A DNA stretch of 64,000 bases. Origin: Flavobacterium sp. Root901 (GTDB taxonomy: Bacteria; Bacteroidota; Bacteroidia; Flavobacteriales; Flavobacteriaceae). The notes under the pieces are model-generated. The model was not told the origin of the DNA and ran no database searches. It was given only the letters and a program-made list of their open reading frames with translations. The DNA lies in assembly GCF_001429765.1 (NCBI RefSeq), contig NZ_LMJB01000005.1:2549-66548 (forward strand), given 5' to 3'. Below, in pieces: positions 20,496 through 30,600 of this stretch. The position numbers were made by a program, and so were the translations under genes. The stretch's first letter is position 1. Each line of letters starts with the position of its first letter.

Positions 20496-20885
20496 ATGAG
20501 AATTTTAACCTCTTCAAAAAACGTTTTCTTAACATTGACAATGCTGACATTAGCATATAATATTCAAGCTCAAAGCCAAAATTTAACACTGAATCAAGAC
20601 CCTAAATTTGAACAGTTACTGAATGAAAAACGTAAATTTAACACATCAATAAGTACAAATGATTCTTATAGAATTCAAATTTTCAGCGGCAAAAGTGATG
20701 AAGCAAAAAAGACATTATCCGACTTCAAAAGGGAGTATACCAATATTGATGGAACAATAATTTTTAACACGCCAAATTATAAAGTTATAGTTGGAAATTT
20801 CAAATCAAGAATTGAAGCTGAAAAGAATTTAACCGACATTAGAAAAAAGTACAAAAGCGTCTTTTTAATTAAGCCCGGGAAATAA
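20496..20885 (+). CDS. Exported SPOR-domain protein
   Basis: 129 residues from the ATG at 20496; an earlier in-frame start at 20475 lies inside the promoter. A signal peptide (about residues 1-25, ending NIQAQ) is followed by a single SPOR domain (about 52-128: YRIQIFSG, then VIVGNFKSRIEAEKNL). SPOR domains bind denuded glycan strands of peptidoglycan, often at the division site. It is divergent from the act-cox operon and followed by a strong terminator. A precise role cannot be stated. Confidence 0.85.
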   Translation: MRILTSSKNVFLTLTMLTLAYNIQAQSQNLTLNQDPKFEQLLNEKRKFNTSISTNDSYRIQIFSGKSDEAKKTLSDFKREYTNIDGTIIFNTPNYKVIVGNFKSRIEAEKNLTDIRKKYKSVFLIKPGK

Positions 20886-20900
20886 TAAATTTCAACTAAC

Positions 20901-20934
20901 AAAAAAGCGAGATAAAAAATTATCTCGCTTTTTT
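20901..20934. terminator. Bidirectional terminator between SPOR and DUF4920 genes
   Basis: 15-bp perfect stem AAAAAAGCGAGATAA/TTATCTCGCTTTTTT with an AAAA loop. A/T tracts on both sides allow use by the two convergent genes. Confidence 0.9.
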
Positions 20935-20965
20935 TTATATTCTAAAAATAGATTTTTTTTTAAAA

Positions 20966-21475
20966 TTAGTCTACCACTTTAATCCCATCTGCTAAAAAAC
21001 GTATTTCTTCTTTTGGAGAAGTAATAGCATCTATCTCTGCTTTTGTCTTTTTAGCATCTTTAGCATAATGTTTCAACTCATCAACAGATGTAATTTTTCG
21101 TTCAGCATTTCCTTCTAAAACTACATTCTTACCCTTCAATGCCGTTGGAACAAAAAATGCATAATCTTTCATTTTTACAAAGAAGGAAGAACCGCTTTCC
21201 GTTTTAATAGTTACCCAACAGCCTCTTTTTTCACAAACATTTGTTACCTCACCTTTTACAACAATATGTTCTGCTTTTTGTCTATTTTTTAATTCATTCT
21301 CTAATTTTTCAACAGAAACTGCTTTGATAACTGATGCAGTACTAATATCTGCACCATAAAAATCTCCAACAAACGCATTTCCTGCTGGCGGTGCAGGCTT
21401 TTCTACTGCTTCCTGAGCAAATGATAAATGAGAAAAACACAAAAGCAAAACAAGTGAATACAGCGAAAATTTCAT
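20966..21475 (-). CDS. Exported DUF4920-domain protein
   Basis: 169 residues with a signal peptide (about 1-20, ending LSFAQ). The remainder matches the DUF4920 family, an OB-fold-like domain of unknown function common in Bacteroidota, with the typical GEVTNVCEKRGCWVTI segment containing two cysteines that could form a disulfide or bind metal. A -7-like TATTTTTG lies at 21501-21508 on the minus strand, with a weak -33 box. It is transcribed alone, downstream of infB and ending at the shared terminator. Confidence 0.85.
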   Translation of the reverse strand: MKFSLYSLVLLLCFSHLSFAQEAVEKPAPPAGNAFVGDFYGADISTASVIKAVSVEKLENELKNRQKAEHIVVKGEVTNVCEKRGCWVTIKTESGSSFFVKMKDYAFFVPTALKGKNVVLEGNAERKITSVDELKHYAKDAKKTKAEIDAITSPKEEIRFLADGIKVVD

Positions 21476-21584
21476 AAGATGATTTTTTAATTGTTTATAC
21501 CAAAAATAACATTAAAATTTGAAATAAATAAACATAATTCAACATCAACAATCTAAATAAAAACACCCTTCAAACAGAAAGAAA

Positions 21585-21612
21585 AAAAGTCCCAATTTTC
21601 ATTGGGACTTTT
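21585..21612 (-). terminator. Terminator of rimP-nusA-infB
   Basis: 12-bp stem AAAAGTCCCAAT/ATTGGGACTTTT with a TTTC loop; a run of seven T follows on the minus strand. It lies 18 bp past the infB stop. Confidence 0.88.
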
Positions 21613-21629
21613 ATATAATTATTGAAATA

Positions 21630-24506
21630 TTATTTCAATTTTTTCTTAATTGCTACTTCATGGTACGCTTCAATAACATCGCTAATTTCAATATCATTAA
21701 ATCCTTTAATCTGGATACCACAGTCATAACCTTTAGTTACTTCTTTAACATCATCCTTGAATCGTTTTAAAGCAACTAATTCACCTGTATGAACCACAAC
21801 TCCATCTCTGATAACTCTAATTTTAGAAGTTCTTAAGATTTTACCATCAGTTACCATACAACCTGCAATTGAACCTACTTTAGAAATTTTGAAAATCTCA
21901 CGGATTTCTGCAGTTCCTAAAATTTCTTCTTTCATTTCAGGAGCAAGCATTCCTTCCATCGCATCTTTTAAGTCATCAATTGCCGCATAGATAATTGAGT
22001 AATAACGGATATCGATTTCTTCCTTATCAGCTAATTGTCTCGCATTTCCGGCAGGACGCACATTAAATCCTATAATAATAGCATCTGAAGCAGAAGCCAG
22101 GTTAACATCGGTTTCTGTAATTGCTCCAACACCTTTATGAATAATATTGATCTGAACTTCTTCTGTAGAAAGTTTAGAGAACGAATCTGATAATGCTTCA
22201 ACAGACCCATCCACGTCTCCTTTAAGAATTACATTTAATTCTTTAAACTGACCAAGAGCAATACGACGTCCAATTTCATCAAGTGTAATATGTCTTTGAG
22301 TACGTACAGATTGTTCACGCATTAATTGAGAACGTTTAGATGCAATTTGTTTTGCTTCTTTTTCATCTTCAAATACATTGAATTTATCACCCGCAGTTGC
22401 AGCACCATCCAGACCTAAAACAGATACCGGAGTCGAAGGACCAGCCTCAAGAACAATATGCCCTCTTTCATCATGCATCGCTTTCACTTTTCCGTGATGC
22501 TTACCTGCCAGCATATAATCTCCAATTTTTAAAGTTCCCTGCTGAACCAAAATCGTAGATACGTATCCTTTTCCTTTATCCAGGAAGGCTTCAACAACAG
22601 TTCCTTGTGCAGCTTTATTAGGATTAGCTTTTAAATCCAGAATTTCTGCTTCAAGTAAAACTTTTTCAAGTAATTCTTTTACACCTGTACCAACTTTCGC
22701 AGAAATATCATGTGACTGAATTTTTCCACCCCAATCTTCAACAAGTAAATTCATACCAGCTAAACGCTCTTTGATTTTTTCAACATTAGCGTTTGGTTTA
22801 TCAATTTTGTTGATCGCAAATATAATTGGCACTCCCGCAGCCTGTGCGTGAGAAATTGCTTCTTTTGTTTGCGGCATGATATCATCATCGGCAGCTACCA
22901 CAATAATTGCGATATCTGTAACCTGAGCTCCACGTGCACGCATCGCGGTAAACGCCTCGTGACCCGGAGTATCTAAAAATGCAATTTTCTGTCCATTATC
23001 AAGAGTAACTCCATAAGCTCCAATGTGCTGCGTAATTCCTCCAGACTCACCAGCGATAACATTTTCTTTACGGATATAATCCAATAAAGATGTTTTACCG
23101 TGGTCAACGTGACCCATTACGGTCACAATCGGCGCTCTTGTTACTAAGTCTTCCTCTCTATCTTCTACAACTTCAATTGCTTCTTCAATATCCACTGTAA
23201 TAAATTCTACATCATAGCCAAATTCATCAGCAACAATTGTTAGAGTTTCAGCATCTAAACGCTGATTCATTGTTACCATGATACCTAATGACATACAAGT
23301 TCCAATTACCTTAGTAATCGGCACATCCATCATGATTGCGATTTCACCAACCGTAACGAATTCCGTAACTTTAATAGTTTTACTTCCTTCATCAAGAGCT
23401 CTTTGTTCATCATCAGATTTCTGACGGTGTGTTTCTCTTTTATCTCTTCTGTATTTAGCAGCTTTTGATTTACCGCCTTTACCCTGAAGTTTTTCAAGAG
23501 TTTCTCTAATCTGGTTTTTAACTTCCTCTTCCGTAGGCTCTACTTTTGCAACAATTGCAGGACGATTTCCTTTTACAAAACCAGGTCTTGCACTTCTGTT
23601 TGCATTAAAGCCACCGCCTCCAGTGTTTGGCGTAATTTTATTTGGATTTGGCGTTCCAGGCGCATTATTTCCTGCTGCAGGTTTTGGCGCTCCCGGAGTT
23701 CCAGGTTTTGGAGCAATTCTTTTACGCTTATTTTTATTAGCGTTGTTGTTATTATTTCCAACACCAGGTGTACCCGGTTTATTTGGGGTAATTTTTGGAT
23801 CTTCTTTCTTTTTCTTCGGTTTATTAAATTGAGATAAATCAATTGTCTGCCCCGTAAGAGTCGTTCCAGATAATTTTTGATATTGAGTAGTGATAGTTTC
23901 CTCTGCAGTAGCAGGATCTGTTGATATAATTGGCTCCTGTGCTGTTTTAGAATTCTCAGCTTTTACTTCTTTTTTCTCTGTAATAATAGGTTTTTCAACC
24001 TTTTTCTCTTCAGAAACAACAGGAGCAGCAGGCTCAGACTGTACTGTTTCTTTTTGAACAGGTTTTTCTGTTTGAGTCGGAGTAACAGCTTTAGGCTCTT
24101 CGGCTTTTACCGTTTCTTCTGGAGAAACAGCAGGTTTTTTTGGATTTAAATCAATTTTACCAACCTGAACAGGCCCAGTTACAACAGCTCTCGCTTTAAT
24201 GATTTCTTGTTGTTTCTGACGCTCTTCGTCTTGTCTGCGTTTGTCCTCAATTTCTTTTTCACGCTCAACGCGCAATGCTTCTTTTTCTTTTCTTTTCTCT
24301 TCTCCTACTTCTTTAGAAGCTTCCTTATTCCCCTTATCGCCCGCAAATTGGCTTTGCAGGATATTAAATTCACTGTCAGAAATTTTAGCATTTGGATTTG
24401 CATCAATAGCAATTCCCTTATCTTTTAGATAATCAACAGCTCTTTCTAACGAGATATTTAATTCCCTTAAAACCTTGTTTATTCTTATTACTCTCTCTTC
24501 AGACAT
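21630..24506 (-). CDS. infB: Translation initiation factor IF-2
   Basis: 958 residues. The N-terminal IF2 domain is followed by a long low-complexity linker (about 60-330) rich in Lys/Glu then Asn/Pro/Gly/Lys, typical for Bacteroidota. The GTPase core begins near residue 460 with [10 protein letters not shown] (G1), DTPGHEAF (G3) and NKIDKP (G4), followed by domains II, III and the fMet-tRNA-binding C2 domain. It delivers initiator tRNA to the 30S subunit. It is the third gene of the rimP-nusA-infB operon, 50 bp after nusA. Confidence 0.97.
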   Translation of the reverse strand: MSEERVIRINKVLRELNISLERAVDYLKDKGIAIDANPNAKISDSEFNILQSQFAGDKGNKEASKEVGEEKRKEKEALRVEREKEIEDKRRQDEERQKQQEIIKARAVVTGPVQVGKIDLNPKKPAVSPEETVKAEEPKAVTPTQTEKPVQKETVQSEPAAPVVSEEKKVEKPIITEKKEVKAENSKTAQEPIISTDPATAEETITTQYQKLSGTTLTGQTIDLSQFNKPKKKKEDPKITPNKPGTPGVGNNNNNANKNKRKRIAPKPGTPGAPKPAAGNNAPGTPNPNKITPNTGGGGFNANRSARPGFVKGNRPAIVAKVEPTEEEVKNQIRETLEKLQGKGGKSKAAKYRRDKRETHRQKSDDEQRALDEGSKTIKVTEFVTVGEIAIMMDVPITKVIGTCMSLGIMVTMNQRLDAETLTIVADEFGYDVEFITVDIEEAIEVVEDREEDLVTRAPIVTVMGHVDHGKTSLLDYIRKENVIAGESGGITQHIGAYGVTLDNGQKIAFLDTPGHEAFTAMRARGAQVTDIAIIVVAADDDIMPQTKEAISHAQAAGVPIIFAINKIDKPNANVEKIKERLAGMNLLVEDWGGKIQSHDISAKVGTGVKELLEKVLLEAEILDLKANPNKAAQGTVVEAFLDKGKGYVSTILVQQGTLKIGDYMLAGKHHGKVKAMHDERGHIVLEAGPSTPVSVLGLDGAATAGDKFNVFEDEKEAKQIASKRSQLMREQSVRTQRHITLDEIGRRIALGQFKELNVILKGDVDGSVEALSDSFSKLSTEEVQINIIHKGVGAITETDVNLASASDAIIIGFNVRPAGNARQLADKEEIDIRYYSIIYAAIDDLKDAMEGMLAPEMKEEILGTAEIREIFKISKVGSIAGCMVTDGKILRTSKIRVIRDGVVVHTGELVALKRFKDDVKEVTKGYDCGIQIKGFNDIEISDVIEAYHEVAIKKKLK

Positions 24507-24556
24507 ATAACCTTTTTATTATTACCTTTTTCGTTGTGTTGTTAGGGAGCAGATAA

Positions 24557-25807
24557 CTAGCTGTCAAACTCCTCTTTTAGTATTTTCATAACATCAAGAA
24601 TTGTTTCCTCTTCTAAATCTGTTCTTCTTACTAAATCTTCTACTTCTTGCTTTAAGATACTTCTAGCTGTATCTAAACCAATTTTTGCAAATTCTTCGAT
24701 AACCCAGTCTTCGATTTCATCTGAAAACTCTGTTAATTCAACATCGTCATCGTCTTCGCCGTTTGCAGTATCACCTTCTCTGATTACATCTAACTCGTAA
24801 CCTGTCAACTGACCTGCTAATTTAATATTATGACCACCTCTACCAATTGCTTTAGAAACTTCTTCTAATTTCAAGAAAACTTCTGCTCTTTTGTTTTCTT
24901 CATCAATTTTGATCGAAGAAACTTTTGCAGGGCTTAATGCTCTTGTAATAAACAATTGAATATTATTTGTATAGTTGATTACATCAATATTTTCGTTTCC
25001 TAATTCACGAACGATTCCGTGAATACGAGATCCTTTCATTCCCACACAGGCTCCAACCGGATCAATTCTGTCATCATAAGAATCTACAGCAACTTTTGCT
25101 TTTTCGCCCGGAATACGAACTACATTTTTAACTGTAATTAAACCGTCGAATACCTCTGGAATTTCCTGTTCAAATAATTTTTCCAAAAACTTCTCAGAAG
25201 TTCTGGACATAATAATCTGCGGTTTATTTCCTTTTAATTCAACGCTTTCAATAATCCCGCGAACATTGTCTCCTTTACGGAAAAAGTCAGAAGGAATTTG
25301 TTTTTCTTTTGGAAGCACAATTTCATTTCCTTCATCATCAACCAATATTACAACTCTTGGACGCACGTGATGTACTTCGGCAGTATAAATATCTCCAATA
25401 ATATCTTTAAATTGCTTGTAAAGATTTGTATTATCGTGTTCGTGAATTTTAGATATTAAGTTTTGACGCAAGGCCAAAATAGCTCTTCTTCCTAAATCAA
25501 TCAATTTAACTTCTTCAGAAACTTCTTCGCCAATTTCAAAATCCGCTTCAATCTTTCTTGCTTCAGTCAAGGTAATTTCTTCGTTCTCAAAATCAAGATC
25601 TTCGTCAGCAACGATAACTCTCCTTCTCCAGATTTCCATATCTCCTTTATCAGGATTTATAATGATATCGAAATTATCATCAGAACCGTATTTTTTCTTT
25701 AATGCATTTCTAAACACGTCCTCCAAAATTGCCATAAGCGTTACACGATCAATAAGTTTATTATCTTTAAACTCTGAGAATGAATCGATTAATGCTAAAT
25801 TTTCCAT
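24557..25807 (-). CDS. nusA: Transcription termination/antitermination factor NusA
   Basis: 416 residues: NusA N-terminal RNAP-binding domain (1-125), S1 domain (about 130-200) and two KH domains (about 230-345) including GVGMKGSR-like (VGACVGMKGSRI) and AIGRGGHNIKLA motifs, then an acidic tail with no full C-terminal acidic repeats. NusA modulates pausing and intrinsic termination. It lies 13 bp after rimP and 50 bp before infB, the widespread arrangement; the operon leader carries a terminator-like hairpin that NusA itself could act upon. Confidence 0.97.
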   Translation of the reverse strand: MENLALIDSFSEFKDNKLIDRVTLMAILEDVFRNALKKKYGSDDNFDIIINPDKGDMEIWRRRVIVADEDLDFENEEITLTEARKIEADFEIGEEVSEEVKLIDLGRRAILALRQNLISKIHEHDNTNLYKQFKDIIGDIYTAEVHHVRPRVVILVDDEGNEIVLPKEKQIPSDFFRKGDNVRGIIESVELKGNKPQIIMSRTSEKFLEKLFEQEIPEVFDGLITVKNVVRIPGEKAKVAVDSYDDRIDPVGACVGMKGSRIHGIVRELGNENIDVINYTNNIQLFITRALSPAKVSSIKIDEENKRAEVFLKLEEVSKAIGRGGHNIKLAGQLTGYELDVIREGDTANGEDDDDVELTEFSDEIEDWVIEEFAKIGLDTARSILKQEVEDLVRRTDLEEETILDVMKILKEEFDS

Positions 25808-25820
25808 GCGAATTCTTTAA

Positions 25821-26285
25821 TTAAAATGTTACTGTAACAACTGCCTCTTTGATTTCTGTATAAGGTATTTGTTGTTCTTTTTGAACTGTTTCTTTTCCTT
25901 TTCCTACTTTTTTCGGTTCTCTTGCCTTCCAAGACAAAATTATAAAAACATCGTTAGCTTCTACTAATTCTGCTTCAATTTTTTCATTATTTGTAGTAAC
26001 AATCAACGTTCTACCAATATTTTTCTTGTATTGTCTGATTAATTTCAACGGAGAACCTACTCCTACCGACGCTACTTCAAGCGAAAAATCCTGTTCTTCA
26101 CGATCCAGATTATTCTCGATTGCACGACTGATATCAATACAATCCTGAAGTGCTACTCCATTATCTCCGTCTAAACCAACGCTAATTTTAAAAGAATCTG
26201 AAATAGAAAGATCAATCAAAAAGATCGATGGCTTTTCCAGAAGAGCTTCTGTAATTAATTCGTTTACTTTTTCCTTAAATGTCAT
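25821..26285 (-). CDS. rimP: Ribosome maturation factor RimP
   Basis: 154 residues from the ATG at 26285 ([10 protein letters not shown]). A longer open frame starts at 26321, but its first codons lie inside the leader hairpin and are not family-like. RimP assists maturation of the 30S subunit. The two-domain pattern with [14 protein letters not shown] and [12 protein letters not shown] (the family has SPGLDRPL here) is recognisable. First gene of rimP-nusA-infB; promoter at 26348-26376. Confidence 0.94.
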   Translation of the reverse strand: MTFKEKVNELITEALLEKPSIFLIDLSISDSFKISVGLDGDNGVALQDCIDISRAIENNLDREEQDFSLEVASVGVGSPLKLIRQYKKNIGRTLIVTTNNEKIEAELVEANDVFIILSWKAREPKKVGKGKETVQKEQQIPYTEIKEAVVTVTF

Positions 26286-26298
26286 AATTTTATAAAAA

Positions 26299-26319
26299 GA
26301 GGGGACACTTAGTCCCCTC
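26299..26319 (-). promoter_or_regulatory. Terminator-like hairpin in the rimP-nusA-infB leader
   Basis: Perfect 8-bp GC-rich stem GAGGGGAC/GTCCCCTC with a 5-nt loop, followed on the minus strand by TTTTTATAAAATT and then the rimP ATG (13 nt after the stem). It lies between the predicted transcription start (~26341) and rimP. No minus-strand gene lies upstream for it to terminate, so it is probably an attenuator or translational control element. Confidence 0.7.
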
Positions 26320-26347
26320 ATTATTTAGATTTTAATAAATAACGGTG

Positions 26348-26376
26348 CAAATATAGTGATTTTTTTATAAATCAAA
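26348..26376 (-). promoter_or_regulatory. rimP-nusA-infB promoter
   Basis: On the minus strand TTTG (26373-26376), 17 nt, TATATTTG (26348-26355): a full match to the Bacteroidota consensus. Predicted start near 26341 gives a ~55-nt leader that contains the hairpin at 26299-26319. Confidence 0.8.
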
Positions 26377-26457
26377 TAAATAGATTGCTCTAAAAATATT
26401 TCTTATCTTTATAAGAGCATTCAAAAACAATTGTTCTAATAATTTAATCTAAAAATT

Positions 26458-27282
26458 ATGAAACGAATTTTAGTACCTACTGATTTTTCAGAACATGCAG
26501 AACATGCCTTGAAAGTTGCCGCACAAATCGCCAGAAAAAACGATTCTGAAATCATTATTTTACACATGCTCGAATTACCGCACCAAACCAATGACGCCAT
26601 TTTTGGAGGTGTAAGCATTCCTGAAACCATGCTTTTTATGCAAAAGGCAAATGAAACCCTGGACAACATCTCTGAAAGCTCATTTTTAGACGGAATTTCG
26701 GTTACAGAAATGGTAAAAATGGACAAACCTATACACGGAATCACTCAGGTAAGCAGGGAACACAATATTGATCTTATTGTAATGGGTTCGCACGGATCTT
26801 CTGGATTTGAAGAATTACTGATTGGATCTAACACAGAAAAAGTTGTCAGAAATTCAGAAATTCCGGTGCTTGTCATTAAAAAAGATGTTTCAAATTTTGA
26901 TGTTTCCAATATTGTTTTCGCATCCGACTTTTCAGAAGAAAGCAAAAAACCATTTGAGAAATTTTTAAACTTCGCTAAATTATTCGATGCTAAAATTCAT
27001 TTGGTGTCAATTTGCACACCAAACAGCTTTAAACCTACTCATGTAATTGAAAAAGCAATTAAAGATTTTACAAACTCATTTAACCTTGCCAATTACAACA
27101 CTCATATTTATAACGACACCAATATCGAAAAAGGAATCATTAATTTCTCCAATAGCATAAATGCAGATGTTATTGGAATGTGCACTCACGGAAGAACCGG
27201 CTTTGCACATTTCTTCAACGGAAGTATCAGCGAAGGATTAGTAAATCATGCTGTACGACCCGTTATTACCTTTAAAGTTTAA
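26458..27282 (+). CDS. Tandem universal stress protein (UspA family)
   Basis: 274 residues with two Usp domains (about 1-140 and 145-274). Each begins with the nucleotide-binding Asp segment (ILVPTDFSEHAEHAL; IVFASDFSEESK) and ends with a G-rich loop. The first, GSHGSSGFEELLIGSNTE, fits the ATP-binding G-2x-G-9x-G-S pattern and the second (THGRTGFAHFFNGSIS) is also close. Function is generally stress survival by nucleotide-dependent partner binding. Divergent from rimP; a weak promoter (TATCTTTA at 26404) precedes it. Confidence 0.93.
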   Translation: MKRILVPTDFSEHAEHALKVAAQIARKNDSEIIILHMLELPHQTNDAIFGGVSIPETMLFMQKANETLDNISESSFLDGISVTEMVKMDKPIHGITQVSREHNIDLIVMGSHGSSGFEELLIGSNTEKVVRNSEIPVLVIKKDVSNFDVSNIVFASDFSEESKKPFEKFLNFAKLFDAKIHLVSICTPNSFKPTHVIEKAIKDFTNSFNLANYNTHIYNDTNIEKGIINFSNSINADVIGMCTHGRTGFAHFFNGSISEGLVNHAVRPVITFKV

Positions 27283-27326
27283 ATAAAAATTTCTCCTAAA
27301 AAAGATCAAAAAATTTATTCCATAAA

Positions 27327-27352
27327 AAAAGCCTCTCAATTGAGAGGCTTTT
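27327..27352. terminator. Bidirectional terminator between the Usp gene and tRNA-Gln
   Basis: 12-bp stem AAAAGCCTCTCA/TGAGAGGCTTTT with only AT between the arms, nearly a perfect palindrome. It lies after the Usp stop and just past the tRNA 3' end, serving both convergent transcripts. Confidence 0.88.
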
Positions 27353-27357
27353 ACCTG

Positions 27358-27428
27358 TTGGTCTACTAGGACTCGAACCTAGAAAGACGGCACCAAAAAC
27401 CGTAGTGTTACCATTACACCATAGACCA
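27358..27428 (-). tRNA. tRNA-Gln (anticodon TTG)
   Basis: A cloverleaf can be drawn: acceptor TGGTCTA/TAGACCA, D-arm with TGTAATGGTAACA, anticodon stem ACGGT/GCCGT around the loop TTTTGGT (anticodon TTG), and T-arm CTAGG-TTCGAGT-CCTAG. Discriminator base A; CCA is not encoded. It stands alone on the minus strand with its own promoter. Confidence 0.95.
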
Positions 27429-27453
27429 ATACAGTAGTGCGGTTTAGCGAGTG

Positions 27454-27484
27454 CAAATTTAGACCTTTTTTTAGTTTGCGCAAA
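27454..27484 (-). promoter_or_regulatory. tRNA-Gln promoter
   Basis: On the minus strand TTTG (27481-27484), 19 nt, TAAATTTG (27454-27461), a full consensus match about 25 nt upstream of the tRNA. Confidence 0.75.
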
Positions 27485-27679
27485 CTTTTTTTCAAAAAAA
27501 TTTCATTTTTTTTCGATTTTTTACTCCCGCAAGCCTTACCAAATATACAACTATTTCAAAAACAATTACTTAATTCTATCAAATACTTTTATAGAATTTT
27601 TTGTTAATGCTCGTTTCTTTACGTAAAAAAACATTTTCTTTGTAGGATAGAAAAACACACAAAATTTTAACACCTAAAT

Positions 27680-30600
27680 ATGGCACAATTCAATTTCAAT
27701 AAATGGAATACAATTATTGGTTGGTTTGCATTTGCAATCGCTTTAATTACTTATACACTAACTGTTGAACCTACAATGAGCTTTTGGGATTGTGGCGAAT
27801 ATATTGCCACAGCAGCTAAACTTGAAGTTGGCCATCCGCCGGGAGCACCTCTGTTTCAAATGATGGGAGCTTTCTTTGCCATGTTTGCTATAGATGCTCA
27901 ACACGTGGCAGTGATGGTAAATATGATGTCTGTTTTTTCTAGTGCATTTACAATTTTATTTATGTTTTGGTCTTCTTCTATGATTTTAAAGAAAATCGTA
28001 GCTCGTTTTGCCGAAATTGATCAAAATAATTCTATCGTTATTTTAGGAAGCTCATTTGTTGGAGCTTTAGCTTATACTTTCTCTGACAGCTTTTGGTTTA
28101 ATGCCGTTGAAGCCGAAGTTTATGCAATGGCCTCTTTATTAATCGCATTACTTTTCTGGCTGGGATTACGCTGGGAACAAGATATGGACAAACCAAAAGG
28201 AAATAAATGGTTATTGATTATCTCTTTGGTTGTAGGACTTTCTTTTGGAGTTCACTTTATGGCATTATTAACGATTCCGTCAATTGGATTTCTTTATTAC
28301 TTTAAACATTATGAAAAAGTAACAATTAAAAATTTCCTTATTGCAAATGTTGTGGTAATTGGAATTTTGCTGTTTATCTTTAAATTACTTCTTCCTTTAA
28401 CTATGGCTTTCTTTGGTAAAACCGAAATTTTCATGGTTAACAATCTGGGAATGCCTTTTAACTCCGGAACTATTTTCGTGGTTTTACTTTTAATTGCCTT
28501 CTTTTATTTTGGACTAAAATTCACAAAACAAAAAGGATTAATTTTTTACAATACTATTATTCTTTGCATCTTATTTATATTAATTGGTTTCTCTACCTGG
28601 ATCATGCTTCCTGTTCGTGCAAATGCAAATACTGTAATTAACGAAAATAAACCATCTGATGCTGCCGAGGTTTTAGCATATTACAATCGTGAACAATATG
28701 GTGTAAATCCATTATTCTATGGCCCTCAGTATACAGAAGTTTTTGCAGGCCTTGATGCCGAAACTCCGTATTTAGACAAAAAACCTAACTACGAAAGAGA
28801 TTATAAAACCGGTAAATATATTATTACCAACAATTATAAAAATGCAGAACAAAATAGTGATGACAATCAAAAAACAATTCTGCCTAGAATGTGGAGTACT
28901 GAGACAAGTCACATTCAAAACTATATTAGTTTCACAAATCCTCCAAAATTCCGAATCAATCCAGACTATAACTATGAAGATGATTTAGGAAAATACGGAA
29001 TCGACGCAAGTCAATTAACCGAAGAAGAATACAATAAAGCAACGGCCCAGCTTCGTAATGAAGTTGAAAAAACTGTTGCCGAGTTTAGAAACGCTTATGC
29101 TCAAAAACAAATTGACAATGAAGGTTATATTAAATTCTTAAAAAGTTATGGCGACTATTTAATTATAGAAAAACCAACAACTGCAGATAATTTCAGCTTT
29201 ATGTTTGAATATCAATTTGGATATATGTACTGGAGATATTTAATGTGGAATTTTGTTGGACGCCAAAGCGATGTTCAGGGAAAATACGATAACTTAGACG
29301 GAAACTGGATCAGCGGAATCAAAGCTATGGATTCTCTGCATTTGGGTTCTCAGGACAAATTACCATCTGATGTTTTAAATAATAAAGGAAGAAATGTTTA
29401 TTATTTCCTTCCTTTTATCTTAGGCTTAATCGGAATGATGTATCATGCCAATAAAGACCTTAAAAGTTTTTATGTCCTTTTAGCATTATTCTTATTCACC
29501 GGAATTGCTCTTAAAATTTATTTGAACGAAAGACCTTTTGAACCTCGTGAAAGAGATTATGCCCTTGTAGGATCATTTTATGTCTTTGCCATCTGGATTG
29601 GTTTTGGCGTTTATTCTTTATATGAAAGTATCAAAAAATATATCGCTCCAAAAATTGCAGGACCCGTTATTATTGCAGGAAGTTTATTAGCAGCACCGGT
29701 TTTAATGGCTTCTCAAAACTGGGATGACCATGACAGATCAGGAAGATATACTGCTGTTGCAATGGCAAAAGCATATTTAAGTTCATGTGATAAAGATGCT
29801 ATTTTATTTACGATTGGTGACAACGATACGTTCCCGCTTTGGTACGCGCAGGAAATAGAGCATTTTAGAACCGATGTTAAAATTGTAAATACAAGTCTTT
29901 TCATGACGGATTGGTATATTGACCAAATGAAAGCCAAATCATACGAATCTGATCCTTTGCCTATTTCCTTTACACACGATCAGTTTGTGGGTGACAACCT
30001 CGATTATGTAGCTTACATACAAAAGATAGATACACGCTGGAACATTAAAGATTTCCTTGATTTTATTAAAAATCCAAAATCAACGGTTGGATTACAAAAC
30101 GGACAGACTATCCATTTTTATCCAACAAACAAAATCAGACTGAACATTGATAAAAATCTGATTATCAAAAACAAAGTTGTAAATCCAAAATACAATGACT
30201 CCATTGTTCCTTATTTGGACATTGATATCAAAGGGAATGCGCTTTACAAAAACAGGTTAATGATGCTGGATATTCTTGCAAACAACAACTGGAAACGTCC
30301 AATTTATTTTAGCGGTGGAGCTTTTGATGATGAAGATTATCTATGGTTAAAAGATTATCTGCAATTAGACGGAATGGTTTACAAATTAGTTCCTATAAGA
30401 AATGTTCCTTCAAAAGATGGCGGACCAATGGATATGGGGCAGATTGATGCTGATAAAATGTATGATATCGTAATGAAATGGGACTGGGGCAACAGCGAAA
30501 GCAATACCATTTATCACGATCCGGAAACAAGACGAAACAGTATTACATATCGTACCAACTTATCGCGTTTAATGAATGAACTTATTGCCGAAGGTAAAAT

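Noticed and set aside
23573..23842. Alternative frames in the infB linker
   Set aside because: Low-complexity Asn/Pro/Gly/Lys coding sequence opens several frames at once; only the IF-2 frame continues into a known domain.
26286..26321. Upstream extension of RimP
   Set aside because: The codons fall in the leader hairpin and do not match RimP N-termini.
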